The notes below the pieces were generated by a model. That model was not told where the DNA came from. It was given only the letters and a program-made list of their open reading frames with translations, and made no database searches. Positions 40,024-40,134 of a DNA stretch of 40,134 nt are shown here, one piece after another. The position numbers were made by a program, and so were the translations under genes. Each line of letters begins with the position of its first letter. Within the stretch, counting starts at the first letter, position 1. The DNA is from an uncultured Clostridia bacterium (GTDB lineage Bacteria; Bacillota; Clostridia; Christensenellales; Borkfalkiaceae): assembly GCA_944376455.1 (NCBI GenBank), contig CALWCO010000011.1, positions 1 through 40,134 on the forward strand, read 5' to 3'.

Positions 40024-40134
40024 GGTGAATTATACTATTAAGTGCAACAGTGGAGAGAAAAAAGGAGTTCATACAAATCTGTGGTAAAATAGAGTTGCAA
40101 AACAAAATTTACTACAAAGGAGATCTGTATGAAC
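40024..40134 (+). mobile_element. Partial end of an insertion-sequence-like element, right copy, with putative transposase start
   Basis: Positions 40024-40097 repeat the left end of the window in inverted orientation. The copy continues to 40134 and includes AAAGGAGAT followed by ATG at 40129, a likely transposase start. Only two codons (Met-Asn) are in the window. It inserted just downstream of a terminator, a tolerated site. Confidence 0.6.

Overview
The window looks like chromosome from a spore-forming, anaerobic member of the Clostridia (Bacillota), probably an uncultured gut lineage. The reasons are a complete spoIIAA-spoIIAB-sigF set, an oxygen-sensitive indolepyruvate:ferredoxin oxidoreductase, a bifunctional AdhE, a GGGtGRT gene next to a NifU-like gene, sigma-A promoters with 17-nt spacers and strong AGGAGG-type ribosome sites. 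Base composition is GC-rich in genes and AT-rich in promoters. Genus cannot be told from the sequence alone. Both ends of the window lie inside two inverted copies of the same roughly 75-nt element end, so the window is probably a contig that stops in an insertion sequence.

Layout, left to right. 1-7.9 kb: L-asparaginase behind a leader hairpin, adhE, a YegP/DUF1508 protein, a DUF368 membrane protein, an APH-like kinase and a low-molecular-weight tyrosine phosphatase. 7.9-9.7 kb: a response regulator/histidine kinase pair. 9.8-16.4 kb: a leftward group of amidohydrolase, iorA, iorB, paaK-type CoA ligase and a second acyl-CoA synthetase. This fits oxidation of aryl pyruvates to aryl-acetyl-CoA, and interconversion of the acids with CoA esters. 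16.6-28.9 kb: a phage head module. 28.9-30 kb: tandem terminators, two candidate small RNAs, an AT-rich tandem repeat and five tRNA genes (Met, Asp, Phe, Thr, Tyr in transcription order). 30.3-31.8 kb: spoIIA operon. 32-34.5 kb: a Big2-domain lipoprotein, then an ABC ATPase with degenerate motifs coupled to a 10-TM putative metal exporter. 34.7-38 kb: hisC, a divergent glycerol-1-phosphate-dehydrogenase-like protein and a HAD-IIA phosphatase. 38.2-40 kb: NifU-like scaffold and GGGtGRT protein.

The most unusual part is 19.3-28.9 kb. A LexA-type SOS box sits before a sigma-4-like regulator. It is followed by terminase, a small TerS-like protein, portal, scaffold, HK97-fold capsid, an adaptor-like protein, a beta-propeller neck protein and one unknown helical protein. 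All reading frames are open. There is no integrase, replication, tail, ejection or lysis gene. Inside the module, on the opposite strand, is a membrane-anchored SH3-like protein. A larger membrane-anchored protein with a beta-propeller and a similar SH3-like region lies divergently just outside. Both of these genes lack a Shine-Dalgarno sequence and have a -10 box 9-11 nt before the ATG. I read this as a tail-less, possibly domesticated, podovirus-like head cassette under DNA-damage control. That is inference from gene content and motifs; no homology search was possible.
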